Source: Pelomonas margarita (GTDB lineage Bacteria; Pseudomonadota; Gammaproteobacteria; Burkholderiales; Burkholderiaceae_C). Taken from it: 64,000 nucleotides of DNA. The stretch lies in NCBI RefSeq assembly GCF_043555875.1, contig NZ_JBIGHW010000007.1, forward strand, positions 124,001-188,000, given 5' to 3'. This document shows positions 1 to 8,510 of the stretch, one piece after another. A program made the position numbers and the translations under genes. The notes under the pieces were generated by a model that saw only the letters and a list, made by a program, of their open reading frames with translations, was not told the DNA's origin and did no database searches. Position 1 is the stretch's first letter. The number at the start of each line of letters is the position of its first letter.

Positions 1-792
1 GGTGCCGGCGTCAAGCTCAGCCGCGTGCTGACGAACACCCTGCAGCGCCGGCTGGACCCCTTCCTGATGCTGGATCACTTCGGCACCGACAACCCCGACG
101 ACTACATCGCCGGCTTCCCCGACCACCCGCACCGCGGCTTCGAGACCATCACCTACATGCTCAAAGGCCGCATGCGCCATCGCGATTCGGCGGGCCATGA
201 AGGCCTGATCAGCGACGGTGGCGTGCAGTGGATGACGGCCGGGCGCGGCGTCGTCCACAGCGAGACCCCCGAGCAGAGCGAGGGCCGCATGGCCGGCTTC
301 CAGCTGTGGCTCAACCTGCCGGCGCGGCACAAGATGCGCGAGCCCTGGTACCGCGACATCACCAGCGCCGAGGTGCCCGAGTTCGAACGCGACAACGTGA
401 AGGCCCGCGTCATTGCCGGCGCCAGCCACGGCGTGGCCGGTGCGGTGCAGCGCGACGCCACCGAGCCGCTCTACCTGGACCTGCACCTCGCACCAGGCGC
501 CCGCTTCGAGCAGCCGCTGCCGCCCGAATTCAATGCCTTCGTCTACGTCTACGAGGGCGCGCTGACCTACGACAGCGGCTGCCTGCAGCCGGCCGGGCGC
601 ATGGCCATCCTGGCCAACACACCAGCCAGCGACGGCGTGCGCCTGACGGCCGGCCAGCAGCCGACCCGCGCGCTGCTGATCGCCGGCCGGCCGCTGGGCG
701 AGCCCATCGCCCAGTACGGCCCCTTCGTCATGAACACCGAGGCGGAGCTGGTGCAGGCGGTGCGTGATTTCCAAGCAGGCCGCCTCGGATAA
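1..792 (+). CDS. Pirin family protein, 5' end cut off by window edge
   Basis: This is a bicupin of the pirin family, a group of cytoplasmic metal-binding proteins. Some members have quercetinase activity and others act as redox-sensing co-regulators, so the exact role here is unknown. The reading frame is open from base 1; a GTG at 25 is in frame, but homology-type residues precede it, so the true start is probably upstream of the window. The N-terminal cupin shows the metal-binding His pair in HPHRGFET (bases about 127-150) and the His/Glu pair in GVVHSETPE (about 247-273). A C-terminal cupin half follows, ending at a TAA. About 260 residues are visible, against a usual family length near 280-300, so only a short N-terminal piece is missing. 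Confidence 0.9.
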   Translation, partial: GAGVKLSRVLTNTLQRRLDPFLMLDHFGTDNPDDYIAGFPDHPHRGFETITYMLKGRMRHRDSAGHEGLISDGGVQWMTAGRGVVHSETPEQSEGRMAGFQLWLNLPARHKMREPWYRDITSAEVPEFERDNVKARVIAGASHGVAGAVQRDATEPLYLDLHLAPGARFEQPLPPEFNAFVYVYEGALTYDSGCLQPAGRMAILANTPASDGVRLTAGQQPTRALLIAGRPLGEPIAQYGPFVMNTEAELVQAVRDFQAGRLG

Positions 793-926
793 ATTTGACA
801 AAATTGGCAAAAACAACAAGCCCAGCACCTCTTCCGGTGGACAGCGCAGGGGCGCAACGACGAGACTGATCCCAGGTCGCCACGCTCATCCGAGCCCAGG
901 CACCGCGCCAACCTGGAGACGTGCTC

Positions 927-2678
927 ATGAATCCTCTGCACTGGAAGATCGGCCCCCGCCTGGCCGCCGCGATGGCCCTGATGCTGGCGTTGCTGCTGCT
1001 GTTATCTGCCGTTGCCGTGTTCCAGATGCTGGCCATGCGTGCGCAGACGGACGACATCACCGACAACTGGCTGCCCAGCGTGTCGCTGACCAACCAGATG
1101 AACACCAACACCTCCGACTATCGGATCGCCGAGACCGGCCATGTGCTGGCCACAACGGACGAGGCCATGGCGGCCAGGAACGCCCAGTTGGCGGCCGCGC
1201 TGAAGGATCTCGAAAAGAACCGCAGCGCCTATGCCAAGTTGATCAGCTCGCCAGAGGAGCAAAAGCTGTACGACAGCTTCGCCAACGAATGGACGGCCTA
1301 CCTGGCCGTGCATGCCAGGCTGCATGCGCTGTCGAGCAAGAACGAGAACGAGCAGGCACTGGCGCTGCTGAACGGCGAATCGCAGAAGCTGTTCGACAGC
1401 TCCTCCGCCCTGCTGCTCAAGCTGGTGGCCTTGAACAACCAAGGCGCCGAGGCCGCCCGCGTCGCGGCCGGCGCCGCGTTCACGACCGGCCGGCTGGTCA
1501 TCTTCATCACGCTGGGCGCGTCCGTCGCCATCGCGCTGCTGATGGCACGCCTGCTGATCCGCTCCATCACGGTGCCGCTGCAGCGCGCCGTCGAGGTGGC
1601 CGACGCGGTCGCCGAGGGTGACCTGCGCCAGACCGTCGACGCCCACGGCAACGACGAGGCCGCGCTGCTGATGCGCGCGCTGGAACGCATGCGCCAGGGC
1701 CTGACGACCACGGTGTCCAGCGTGCGGGCGAATGCCGAGTCCGTCTCCACCGCCAGCAGCCAGATCGCCCAGGGCAACGCCGACCTCAGCCAGCGCACCG
1801 AGGAACAGGCCTCGGCCCTGCAGCAGACTGCGGCCACCATGTCCGAGCTGTCCAGCACCGTGCGCAGCAACGCCGACAACGCCCGCCAGGCTGACCAGCT
1901 CGCCCGCAGCGCCAGCGAGGCCGCACGCCAGGGTGGCAGCGCGGTGGGCGACGTGGTGGACACCATGCGGGGCATCAGCGACTCCAGCCGCCGCATCGCC
2001 GACATCATCGGCACCATCGACGGCATTGCCTTCCAGACCAACATCCTGGCGCTGAACGCGGCCGTCGAGGCCGCCCGAGCCGGCGAGCAGGGCCGCGGCT
2101 TCGCGGTCGTGGCCAGTGAGGTGCGCACGCTGGCCCAGCGCAGCGCCGAGGCCGCCAAGCAGATCAAGACGCTGATCACCAGCAGCGTCGAGCAGGTCGA
2201 GCGCGGCACGCAGCAGGTCGACACGGCCGGCCAGTCCATGCAGTCGCTGGTGCAGGCCATCCAGCGCGTAACGGACATCGTCGGCGAGATCAGCACCGCC
2301 AGCGTCGAGCAGGCCGATGGCGTGGGCCAGGTGGAGCAAGCCGTGACGCAGATGGACCAGGTCACGCAGCAGAACGCCGCGCTGGTCGAGGAGTCCGCCG
2401 CCGCCGCCGAGAGCCTGCGCCAGCAGGCCACGCAGATGGTGGAGATCGTGTCGGTGTTCCGCGTCGGCGGCGATGCGGGCCGCGCAGCGCCGGCACCTCG
2501 CCCCGCCATGCGCTCAGGCATGCAGGCGCCCCGCCCGGCGCTTGCACCCGCGCGAGCCACAACGACGACCAAGCCAGCCCCCGCCCCGGCGGCCAGGTCG
2601 CCCTCAGCGGCACCCGCGCCGGCCGCCCCTCGCCCGGCCGCCCCGGCCGGCGGGGATGACGACTGGACCAGCTTCTAG
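927..2678 (+). CDS. Methyl-accepting chemotaxis protein with C-terminal CheR/CheB-docking-like pentapeptide
   Basis: This is an inner-membrane chemoreceptor of 583 residues that would signal through CheW/CheA to the flagellar motor. ATG at 927 is chosen over GTG at 921 because GGAG at 915-918 is well spaced for it. The order is: membrane span at about residues 8-30, a periplasmic four-helix-bundle-like sensor (about 31-188), a second span (about 190-211), HAMP (about 212-265), then the cytoplasmic signalling hairpin. The conserved tip is at about 364-413 and includes FQTNILALNAAVEAARAGE. An Ala/Pro-rich tail ends in DWTSF, which has the W-x-x-F form of the enteric NWETF tether for CheR and CheB. 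The ligand cannot be read from the sequence. Confidence 0.95.
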   Translation: MNPLHWKIGPRLAAAMALMLALLLLLSAVAVFQMLAMRAQTDDITDNWLPSVSLTNQMNTNTSDYRIAETGHVLATTDEAMAARNAQLAAALKDLEKNRSAYAKLISSPEEQKLYDSFANEWTAYLAVHARLHALSSKNENEQALALLNGESQKLFDSSSALLLKLVALNNQGAEAARVAAGAAFTTGRLVIFITLGASVAIALLMARLLIRSITVPLQRAVEVADAVAEGDLRQTVDAHGNDEAALLMRALERMRQGLTTTVSSVRANAESVSTASSQIAQGNADLSQRTEEQASALQQTAATMSELSSTVRSNADNARQADQLARSASEAARQGGSAVGDVVDTMRGISDSSRRIADIIGTIDGIAFQTNILALNAAVEAARAGEQGRGFAVVASEVRTLAQRSAEAAKQIKTLITSSVEQVERGTQQVDTAGQSMQSLVQAIQRVTDIVGEISTASVEQADGVGQVEQAVTQMDQVTQQNAALVEESAAAAESLRQQATQMVEIVSVFRVGGDAGRAAPAPRPAMRSGMQAPRPALAPARATTTTKPAPAPAARSPSAAPAPAAPRPAAPAGGDDDWTSF

Positions 2679-2711
2679 CCTGGGTGCCACGGCAGCGGGC
2701 AAGATGGCGGC

Positions 2712-3341
2712 ATGGACACCGCCCGCCGCCACAGCCCCGCCGCCGAACGCAACGCCCCGCCCCTGCTCGCGCAGCTGCAGCGCCTGCTGCTGCCGGCCGG
2801 GCTGATGCTGGAGATCGCCAGCGGCACCGGCCAGCATGCGGCCTGCTTCAGCGCAGGCCTGCCCGGCTGGGTGTGGCAACCCAGCGACGTCGACGCCGTC
2901 GCCCTGCCCTCCATTGCGGCCTGGTGCGAGGGGCTGGACCGCGTGCGCCCGGCCATCACGCTGGACGTGCTCGACAACCCCTGGCCCGGCGTGCCCGTGC
3001 AGGTGGAGGCGATCTACTGCGCCAACATGCTCCACATCGCGCCCTGGGCCTGCGCGGCGGCACTGATGCAGGGAGCAGCACGGCACCTGTCGCCGACCGG
3101 TGTGCTGCTCACCTACGGCCCCTACCTGGAAGACGGCGTGGCCACCGCGGCCAGCAACCTGGCCTTCGATGCAGATCTCCGGACGCGCGATGCCGCCTGG
3201 GGGCTGCGGCGGCTGCCTGACGTGGCGGCCATGGCCGCAGCCGCCGGGCTGACGCTGCACGAGCGCATCGCGATGCCGGCCAACAACCTGCTGCTGGTCT
3301 GGCGCCGGGTCAGCGCGGCGCCGCCAGCACCGCGCGGATGA
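2712..3341 (+). CDS. DUF938 family SAM-dependent methyltransferase-like protein
   Basis: This 209-residue cytoplasmic protein is of the DUF938 type, a class I SAM-methyltransferase fold of unknown substrate. The SAM-binding motif I is seen in LEIASGTGQHAACF (about residues 33-46), followed by an acidic strand end in PSDVDAVAL. Family features ANMLHIAPW and LTYGPYLEDG lie in the middle. The length matches the family (about 200-210). The ribosome site before the ATG is weak. The 3' end overlaps the convergent grpB-like gene by 32 bases. It is probably a stand-alone housekeeping gene, unrelated to the sugar loci. Confidence 0.88.
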   Translation: MDTARRHSPAAERNAPPLLAQLQRLLLPAGLMLEIASGTGQHAACFSAGLPGWVWQPSDVDAVALPSIAAWCEGLDRVRPAITLDVLDNPWPGVPVQVEAIYCANMLHIAPWACAAALMQGAARHLSPTGVLLTYGPYLEDGVATAASNLAFDADLRTRDAAWGLRRLPDVAAMAAAAGLTLHERIAMPANNLLLVWRRVSAAPPAPRG

Positions 3342-3816
3342 ATGGCGCCTTGGCCTCGGTGTAGGCGGCCTTGTCCTGCGCATGGCGCTGCACCAGCTCA
3401 CGCTTCAGCGCGGCATAACGCTCACGCAGTGCGGCATCCTCGCGCAGGCGATCGCGGAAGTGAAGGTGCGCCTGCCAGAGCGCTCCGCCCTGCACCACCG
3501 CGTGCAGGTGCACCCGGGGCAGCGTGCCCGCCTCGCGCACGAAGTAGCGCCGCTGCGGGATGTGGGCCTCGTAGGCTGGCCGGTACACCAGGCCACAGCG
3601 GGCCAGCGCGTCGACATGCGGCGCCATCTCGTCCAGCGCGCGCACGCCGAGCAGCACGTCCAGCACGGGCTTGGCGCACAGGCCCGGCACTGCCGTGCTG
3701 CCGATGTGTTCCAGCGCTGGCACCGCACCGGCCATCGCGGCGCGGATCTCATCCGCCAGCTGCTGGAACTGCACCGGCCAGGCCGGCTGGGCCTGCACGA
3801 GTTCGACGGACGCCAT
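3310..3816 (-). CDS. GrpB/UPF0157 family protein (nucleotidyltransferase-like fold)
   Basis: This 168-residue cytoplasmic protein is of the GrpB (UPF0157) family. The family adopts a nucleotidyltransferase-like fold and often occurs beside or fused to CoaE. The signature HIGSTAVPGLCAKPVLDVLL lies at about residues 41-60, and the His/Arg-rich stretch around HIPQRRYFVRE at about 105-115 also fits. It begins 17 bases after the stop of livF on the same strand, so it may be co-transcribed with the transporter, though a functional link is not evident. No biochemical role is established for most members. Confidence 0.9.
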   Translation of the reverse strand: MASVELVQAQPAWPVQFQQLADEIRAAMAGAVPALEHIGSTAVPGLCAKPVLDVLLGVRALDEMAPHVDALARCGLVYRPAYEAHIPQRRYFVREAGTLPRVHLHAVVQGGALWQAHLHFRDRLREDAALRERYAALKRELVQRHAQDKAAYTEAKAPFIRAVLAAPR

Positions 3817-3833
3817 GCGGCAGGCGACGCAGC

Positions 3834-4565
3834 TCAGTGGCCGCCCGCAGCCCCCAGGTAGGTCTCGATGACGCGCGGGTCTGCCGCCAACGCGGCCGCC
3901 GGGCCGCTGAGCCCGAACTCGCCGGTCTCCAGCACATGGCCATGGTCTGCTACGCGCAAGGCAGCGCGGGCGTTCTGTTCGACGAGCAGGATGCTGACGC
4001 CGCTGGCGCGCAGGTCGTCGACGATGGCGAAGATCTCGCGCACGATCAGCGGCGCCAGGCCCAGGCTGGGCTCGTCCAGCATCAGGAGCTTGGGTTGCCC
4101 CATCAGCGCGCGGCCCAGCGCCAGCATCTGGCGCTCGCCGCCGGACAGCGTGCCGGCCGCCTGCGCGCGGCGCTCCTTCAGCCGCGGGAAGCGCGCGTAG
4201 ACGCTGTCCAGCCCATCGCGCCAGCGCTTGTCGCCGAGCTTGCGAGGCCGCCAGCCACCGAGCAGCAGGTTGTCCTCGACGGTCATGGTGCCGAACAGCT
4301 CGCGCTTCTCGGGCACCAGGGCCAGGCCGGCCATGACACGTTCTTCGAGCGTCAGTCGGGCGATGTCCTCGCCGGCAAACCGTAGCGCGGCGCTGCGCGA
4401 CGGGATCAAGCCCATCAGCGCGCCCAGCATCGTGGACTTGCCCGCGCCGTTGGGGCCAATGACGGTGACGACGCTGTTCTCGGCGGCCGAAAAGCTCAGG
4501 CCCTGCAGCACCTCGGCGCGGCCATAGCCGGCGCGCAGGTCATTCACCTCAAGCAACGCGCTCAT
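3834..4565 (-). CDS. livF: Branched-chain amino acid-type ABC transporter ATPase LivF
   Basis: This is the second ATPase subunit of a LivFGHM-type importer, 243 residues and cytoplasmic. Walker A is GPNGAGKST (about residues 37-45), the ABC signature is LSGGERQ, and Walker B is LLMLDEPSLGL. The closing segment has the H-loop-like region and the typical LivF end YLGAAGGH. Its ATG overlaps the stop of the upstream livM-livG fusion in an ATGA, a sign of translational coupling. HAA-family transporters of this type carry branched-chain amino acids, but also amides, urea or aromatic acids; without a nearby binding protein the substrate is open. Confidence 0.93.
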   Translation of the reverse strand: MSALLEVNDLRAGYGRAEVLQGLSFSAAENSVVTVIGPNGAGKSTMLGALMGLIPSRSAALRFAGEDIARLTLEERVMAGLALVPEKRELFGTMTVEDNLLLGGWRPRKLGDKRWRDGLDSVYARFPRLKERRAQAAGTLSGGERQMLALGRALMGQPKLLMLDEPSLGLAPLIVREIFAIVDDLRASGVSILLVEQNARAALRVADHGHVLETGEFGLSGPAAALAADPRVIETYLGAAGGH

Positions 4566-6388
4566 ATCCGCCCCTCGTCCGTCAAGTCATCCGCGCCCAG
4601 ATAGGCCGCGCGCACGGCAGGGCTGGCCTGCACCTCGGGGGGCGTGCCCTCCATCAGCCAGCGGCCGAACTCCATGACGACGATGCGGTCGGTGAGCTTC
4701 ATGACGAAGTCCATGTCGTGCTCCACGAGCAGCAGCGACAGGCCCTCGGCCTTCAGCTGCTTCAGCACTTCGGCGAGCGCTTCCTTCTCCTTGTGGCGCA
4801 GGCCGGCGGCGGGTTCGTCCAGCAGCAGCAGTGACGGGTCGCTGGCCAGCGCGCGGGCGATCTCCACCAGCCGCTGCGGCCCCAGCGCCAGGTTGCCGGC
4901 CAGCTCGAACGCCTGGTCGGCCAGGCCGATGCGGCGCAGCTGGCGCATCGCCTCGGCGCGGGCTTGGCGCTCCTCCGCGCGGTCCAGGCCCAGCATGGCG
5001 GCGACGGCGCCGCTCTTGGTGCGCAGGTAGCAGCCGAGCGCGACGTTCTCCAGCACCGTCATGTCGGGCACCAGCTTCACGTGCTGGAAGGTGCGGGACA
5101 GGCCGGCGCGGGCGATGTCGCGGCTGCCGCGGCCGTCCACGCGCTGACCCAGCAGTTCGACCTCGCCACGGGTCAGCGGCAGCACGCCGGAGACGAGGTT
5201 GAAGGTGGTGCTCTTGCCGGCGCCGTTGGGGCCGATGAGGCCCACGATGTCGCCCGCGCGGATCTGAAAGCTGATGTCGTTGACGGCCACCAGGCCGCCG
5301 AACTGCTTGCGAATGGCCCGCACGTCCAGCAGCGCTGCGCCGCGCGGCGGGTGGCTGCGCGAGGCCAGTGGCGGCGCAGTCTCGTCCACCGCCCGCGCGT
5401 CACGCGCCGGCAGCACGCGGGCCAGCAGGCGCGACACCAGCGGCCACAGGCCGTCCGGCGCGAAGCGCAGCACCAGCACCAGCACGATGCCGAAAACGAT
5501 GATCTCGTAATTGCCCGAGCCGCCAAACACCAGGGGCAGCCAGACCTTGAGCTGGTCTTCAGCCAGCTTCACGAGCGCTGCGCCGGCAAAGGCGCCGCCC
5601 ACGGTGCCGATACCGCCGACGACGGCCATGAACAGGTACTCAATGCCGAACTTGATGCCGAAGGGCGACGGGTTCACGCTGCGCTGCATGTGGGCATACA
5701 GCCAACCCGACACGCAGGCCAGCAACGCCGCGATGACGAACATCACCAGCTTGTAGCGCAAGGTGCTGGCGCCCATCGCCTCGGGCATGGTGCTGCCGCC
5801 GCCCCGGTTAGCGTTCAGCGCGCGCATGATGCGGCCCGGCCGCGAGTCCAACAGCCGCGTGACACCCAGCGCGGCCAGCAGCGCGGCCCCCCAGATCAGC
5901 CAGTAGATGCGGCGCTCGCTCTGGAAGCTGACGTCGCCCAGCGTCACGGCCGGCAGGCCCAACAGCCCGTCGTACTTGCCCAGCACCTCCAGGTTGCCGA
6001 TCAGGTAGTACAGCGCTAGGCACCAGCAGATGGTGGCCAGCGGCAGGTAGTGGCCGGACATGCGCAGCGTCAGCGCGCCGATGGCCAGCGCCAGCGCCGC
6101 CGTGACGGCCAGCCCGGCAATCAAACCCAGCCACGGCGACAGGCCCAGCACCGTCGTCAGGTAGCCCGTGGCGTAGGCGCCCACGCCGGCAAAGGCCGCC
6201 TGGCCGAAGGACGTGAGCCCGCCCACGCCGGTCAGCAGCACCAGGCCCAGCACGACCAGCGAGAACAGGCCAATGTAGTTGAGCTGCGTGATCCAGAAGT
6301 CCGGCACCGGCAGCAGCGGCAGGCCCAGCAGCAGGACGGTGGCCGCAGCCGCCGGGAGCGGGAAGGGAAAGCGCGTCATCGTCGTCAT
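4562..6388 (-). CDS. Fused LivM permease - LivG ATPase
   Basis: One 608-residue polypeptide joins a LivM-type membrane permease (about residues 1-335, many hydrophobic spans and the conserved region GGGSTMPEAMGASTLRYKL) to a LivG-type ATPase (about 355-608). The ATPase has Walker A GPNGAGKSTTFN, family-typical RTFQHVKLVPDMTVLENV, and Walker B LLLLDEPAAGL. The ABC signature is degenerate: NLALGPQRLVEIARAL stands where LSxGQ is usual, which is common in LivG. The ATG at 6388 is chosen because it overlaps the livH stop as TGATG; an upstream in-frame start would lie inside livH. Such fusions are known in proteobacteria, usually annotated as ATP-binding protein/permease. Confidence 0.93.
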   Translation of the reverse strand: MTTMTRFPFPLPAAAATVLLLGLPLLPVPDFWITQLNYIGLFSLVVLGLVLLTGVGGLTSFGQAAFAGVGAYATGYLTTVLGLSPWLGLIAGLAVTAALALAIGALTLRMSGHYLPLATICWCLALYYLIGNLEVLGKYDGLLGLPAVTLGDVSFQSERRIYWLIWGAALLAALGVTRLLDSRPGRIMRALNANRGGGSTMPEAMGASTLRYKLVMFVIAALLACVSGWLYAHMQRSVNPSPFGIKFGIEYLFMAVVGGIGTVGGAFAGAALVKLAEDQLKVWLPLVFGGSGNYEIIVFGIVLVLVLRFAPDGLWPLVSRLLARVLPARDARAVDETAPPLASRSHPPRGAALLDVRAIRKQFGGLVAVNDISFQIRAGDIVGLIGPNGAGKSTTFNLVSGVLPLTRGEVELLGQRVDGRGSRDIARAGLSRTFQHVKLVPDMTVLENVALGCYLRTKSGAVAAMLGLDRAEERQARAEAMRQLRRIGLADQAFELAGNLALGPQRLVEIARALASDPSLLLLDEPAAGLRHKEKEALAEVLKQLKAEGLSLLLVEHDMDFVMKLTDRIVVMEFGRWLMEGTPPEVQASPAVRAAYLGADDLTDEGRI

Positions 6389-7425
6389 CAATGTTCTTCG
6401 TGATGCGGGTCGACGAAGGACCGCCACAGCAGGATGGGCAGGATCACCGTGAACACGATGACCTCCTTGAACGCGCTGGCCCAGAAGGAGCCAAAGCTCT
6501 CGACCAGGCCCACACCGATGGCGCCGGCCAGCGCCATCGGGAAGCTGGCCAGGCCGCCGAACACCGCCGCCACGAAGCCCTTCAGGCCGATCAGGAAGCC
6601 GGTGTCGTAATAGATGGTGGTGGACGGCGAGATCAGCAGCCCCGACAGCGCCCCGATGAAGGCCGCCATCGTGAAGCTCAGCGCCCCAGCCGCGTCACCC
6701 GAGATGCCCATCAGCTGTGCGCCGGTGCGGTTGACCGACGTGGCCCGCAGGGCCTTGCCCGTCAGCGTGCGCTCGAAGAACAGGAACAGCGCGCCGATCA
6801 GCGCGACGGACGCGCCGAAGATGATCAGCGTCTGACCTGTCAGGCTCAGCGGGCCGACGTCGAAGCGGGCCTCCCAGAAGGCCGGCGTGCGCCAGCCCTC
6901 GGCACCGAAGAACACCAGGCCCAGGCCGGTGAGCGCGAAGTGCACGCCGACCGAGACGATGAGCAGCGTCAGCACGCTGGCCGCCGACAGCGCGCGGTAG
7001 GCCACGCGGTACAGCAGCGGCCCCATGGCCGTGACCAACGCCAGCGTCGCCAACACCTGCACCAGCAGCGGCGCCTGCGCGGCGGCCAGCGCATGCGTGC
7101 CGGCCGCGATCAGCAGCGGCACGAGCACTGCCCCCAGCAGCCGCCGCACCAGCCGCCCGGCCGGCCAGCGCTCGCGCCACGCCTGCACGCCGTCCAGCAC
7201 CGCCACCGCCACCGCCAGCATCACCAGCAACCACACGGTGCCGGGCACCTTGCCCGTCTGCAGCGCGGCCAGCGTCAGCGCGCCGAAGGCGACGAACTCC
7301 CCTTGCGGGATGAAGACGATGCGGGTGACCGAGAACACCAGCACCAACGCCAGCGCGACGAGCGCGTAGATGGCCCCGTTGGTCAGGCCGTCCAGGCCGA
7401 GGATGGCGGCAATCGTGAGATCCAT
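6388..7425 (-). CDS. livH: Branched-chain amino acid-type ABC transporter permease LivH
   Basis: This is a 345-residue inner-membrane permease of the LivH family. It has the typical N-terminal block GLTNGAIYALVALALVLVF (about residues 13-31), then the FIPQGEF motif, and a C-terminal GLASFPMALAGAIGVGLVES. It is somewhat longer than E. coli LivH (308), with a hydrophobic insertion after residue 60. It is the first gene of a livH-livMG-livF unit, with a TGATG overlap to the next gene. A TetR-like palindrome lies about 45 bases upstream. No LivK/LivJ-type binding protein is found in the window. Confidence 0.92.
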   Translation of the reverse strand: MDLTIAAILGLDGLTNGAIYALVALALVLVFSVTRIVFIPQGEFVAFGALTLAALQTGKVPGTVWLLVMLAVAVAVLDGVQAWRERWPAGRLVRRLLGAVLVPLLIAAGTHALAAAQAPLLVQVLATLALVTAMGPLLYRVAYRALSAASVLTLLIVSVGVHFALTGLGLVFFGAEGWRTPAFWEARFDVGPLSLTGQTLIIFGASVALIGALFLFFERTLTGKALRATSVNRTGAQLMGISGDAAGALSFTMAAFIGALSGLLISPSTTIYYDTGFLIGLKGFVAAVFGGLASFPMALAGAIGVGLVESFGSFWASAFKEVIVFTVILPILLWRSFVDPHHEEH

Positions 7426-7469
7426 GGCGGCTCAACTGCGAGTGAGCGGCCATGGTATCGGCGGATATT

Positions 7470-7483
7470 CGACCGAGCGGTCG
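7470..7483. promoter_or_regulatory. TetR-like operator palindrome upstream of livH
   Basis: CGACCG-AG-CGGTCG is a perfect inverted repeat with a two-base centre, 45 bases upstream of the livH start codon, in the 122-base gap between livH and the LysR gene. GACCG/CGGTC arms with this spacing resemble operators of TetR-family repressors of fatty-acid or aromatic catabolism in beta-proteobacteria. No TetR gene lies in the window, so the regulator is inferred only. Confidence 0.4.
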
Positions 7484-7547
7484 GGGTATCACCCGACATC
7501 GCCATGCCCCAGCGCCGTTGCGCACGAAGGCTGGCTTCGCGGCAGAC

Positions 7548-8492
7548 TCAGGCCAGTCGCCGCTGCGCCTCGTCGCGCAGGCAGGTCAGCATCAGCTCCG
7601 CCCCCGGGGACAGCTGGTGGCCGCGGCGCGTGATGATGCCGTAGGCATCCATGCGCAGGCCCAGCTCGATGCGCAGCACGGTCAGCAGGCCCACGTCGAG
7701 GTAGGGCTTCACCAGCTCCTCGGGCAGCGCGACCACCATGTCGGACTGCGCCAGCAGGCTGGTGATGACGGGCAGCGACAGCGTCTCCACGGCCTGCTGC
7801 GGCTGGTCCAGGCCAGCGGTCAGGAACAGCGACGTGAGGCGATCGCGCAGGATGCTGCCCGACGGCGGCAGGATCCAGCTTTGGCGGGCCAGCTGCTGCA
7901 GGCTGAGATCGTCGCGGCCGGCCAGCGGGTGGCCGGCGCGCACGATCAGTGAATGCGGCTCGTCGATCAGCGGCTCGAAGCTCAGCTGCGCCGCGGACTC
8001 GCTGTCCAGCACGCGGCCCACCACCATGTCCAGCTCGCCGTTCTGCAGCTGCTGGGTCATCAGCTTGCTGGTGTCCACCGTGATGGCCACATGCACGCGG
8101 GGCTGGCGTGCCTTCAGCGCGACCACCGCCGCAGGCAGCAGCGTGGTGGACGGCGTCAGCACCGAGCCCACGGCCACGCGGCCGGACAGGCCCGACAGCA
8201 GCTCCATGACCTCCTGGTGTCCGGCGTCCAGCTCGGCCAGCGCCGCGCCCGCGCGGCGGATCATGACCTCGCCGTACCAGGTCGGCGCCACGCCACGCGG
8301 CAGGCGCTCAAACAGCTTCACGCCCAGTGCGTGCTCCAGGTCGGCCAGCAGCTTGGAGGCCGCCGGCTGCGTCAGGTTGGCGGCCTGCGCCGCGTGCAGG
8401 ATGGAGCCGTGCCGCCCCAGCTCCACCAGCAGCACGAGCTGGCGGGTCTTGAGATGAGAGCGGACGAAGCGGTCGGAGCGCGGATCGGACAT
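7548..8492 (-). CDS. LysR family transcriptional regulator (GbpR-like)
   Basis: This is a 314-residue LysR-type regulator. The N-terminal winged helix-turn-helix is at about residues 17-75 (HAAQAANLTQPAASKLLADL), and the C-terminal periplasmic-binding-protein-like effector domain at about 100-305. The sequence style (LKTRQLVLLVELGRHGSILHAA start, GELDMVVGRV in the middle) resembles the GbpR group, which controls galactose/arabinose uptake and catabolism in alpha- and beta-proteobacteria. It is the last gene of the galactan cluster, 18 bases after the SDR stop and on the same strand, so it may be co-transcribed with its targets. The likely inducer is galactose, arabinose or an intermediate; this is inference from position. 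Confidence 0.9.
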   Translation of the reverse strand: MSDPRSDRFVRSHLKTRQLVLLVELGRHGSILHAAQAANLTQPAASKLLADLEHALGVKLFERLPRGVAPTWYGEVMIRRAGAALAELDAGHQEVMELLSGLSGRVAVGSVLTPSTTLLPAAVVALKARQPRVHVAITVDTSKLMTQQLQNGELDMVVGRVLDSESAAQLSFEPLIDEPHSLIVRAGHPLAGRDDLSLQQLARQSWILPPSGSILRDRLTSLFLTAGLDQPQQAVETLSLPVITSLLAQSDMVVALPEELVKPYLDVGLLTVLRIELGLRMDAYGIITRRGHQLSPGAELMLTCLRDEAQRRLA

Positions 8493-8510
8493 GCCTGAAT
8501 GATGCCCCGC

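Noticed and set aside
795..823. Perfect TTGACA before the chemoreceptor gene
   Set aside because: No acceptable -10 box lies 16-18 bases downstream, and no FliA-type or sigma54-type pair fits either.
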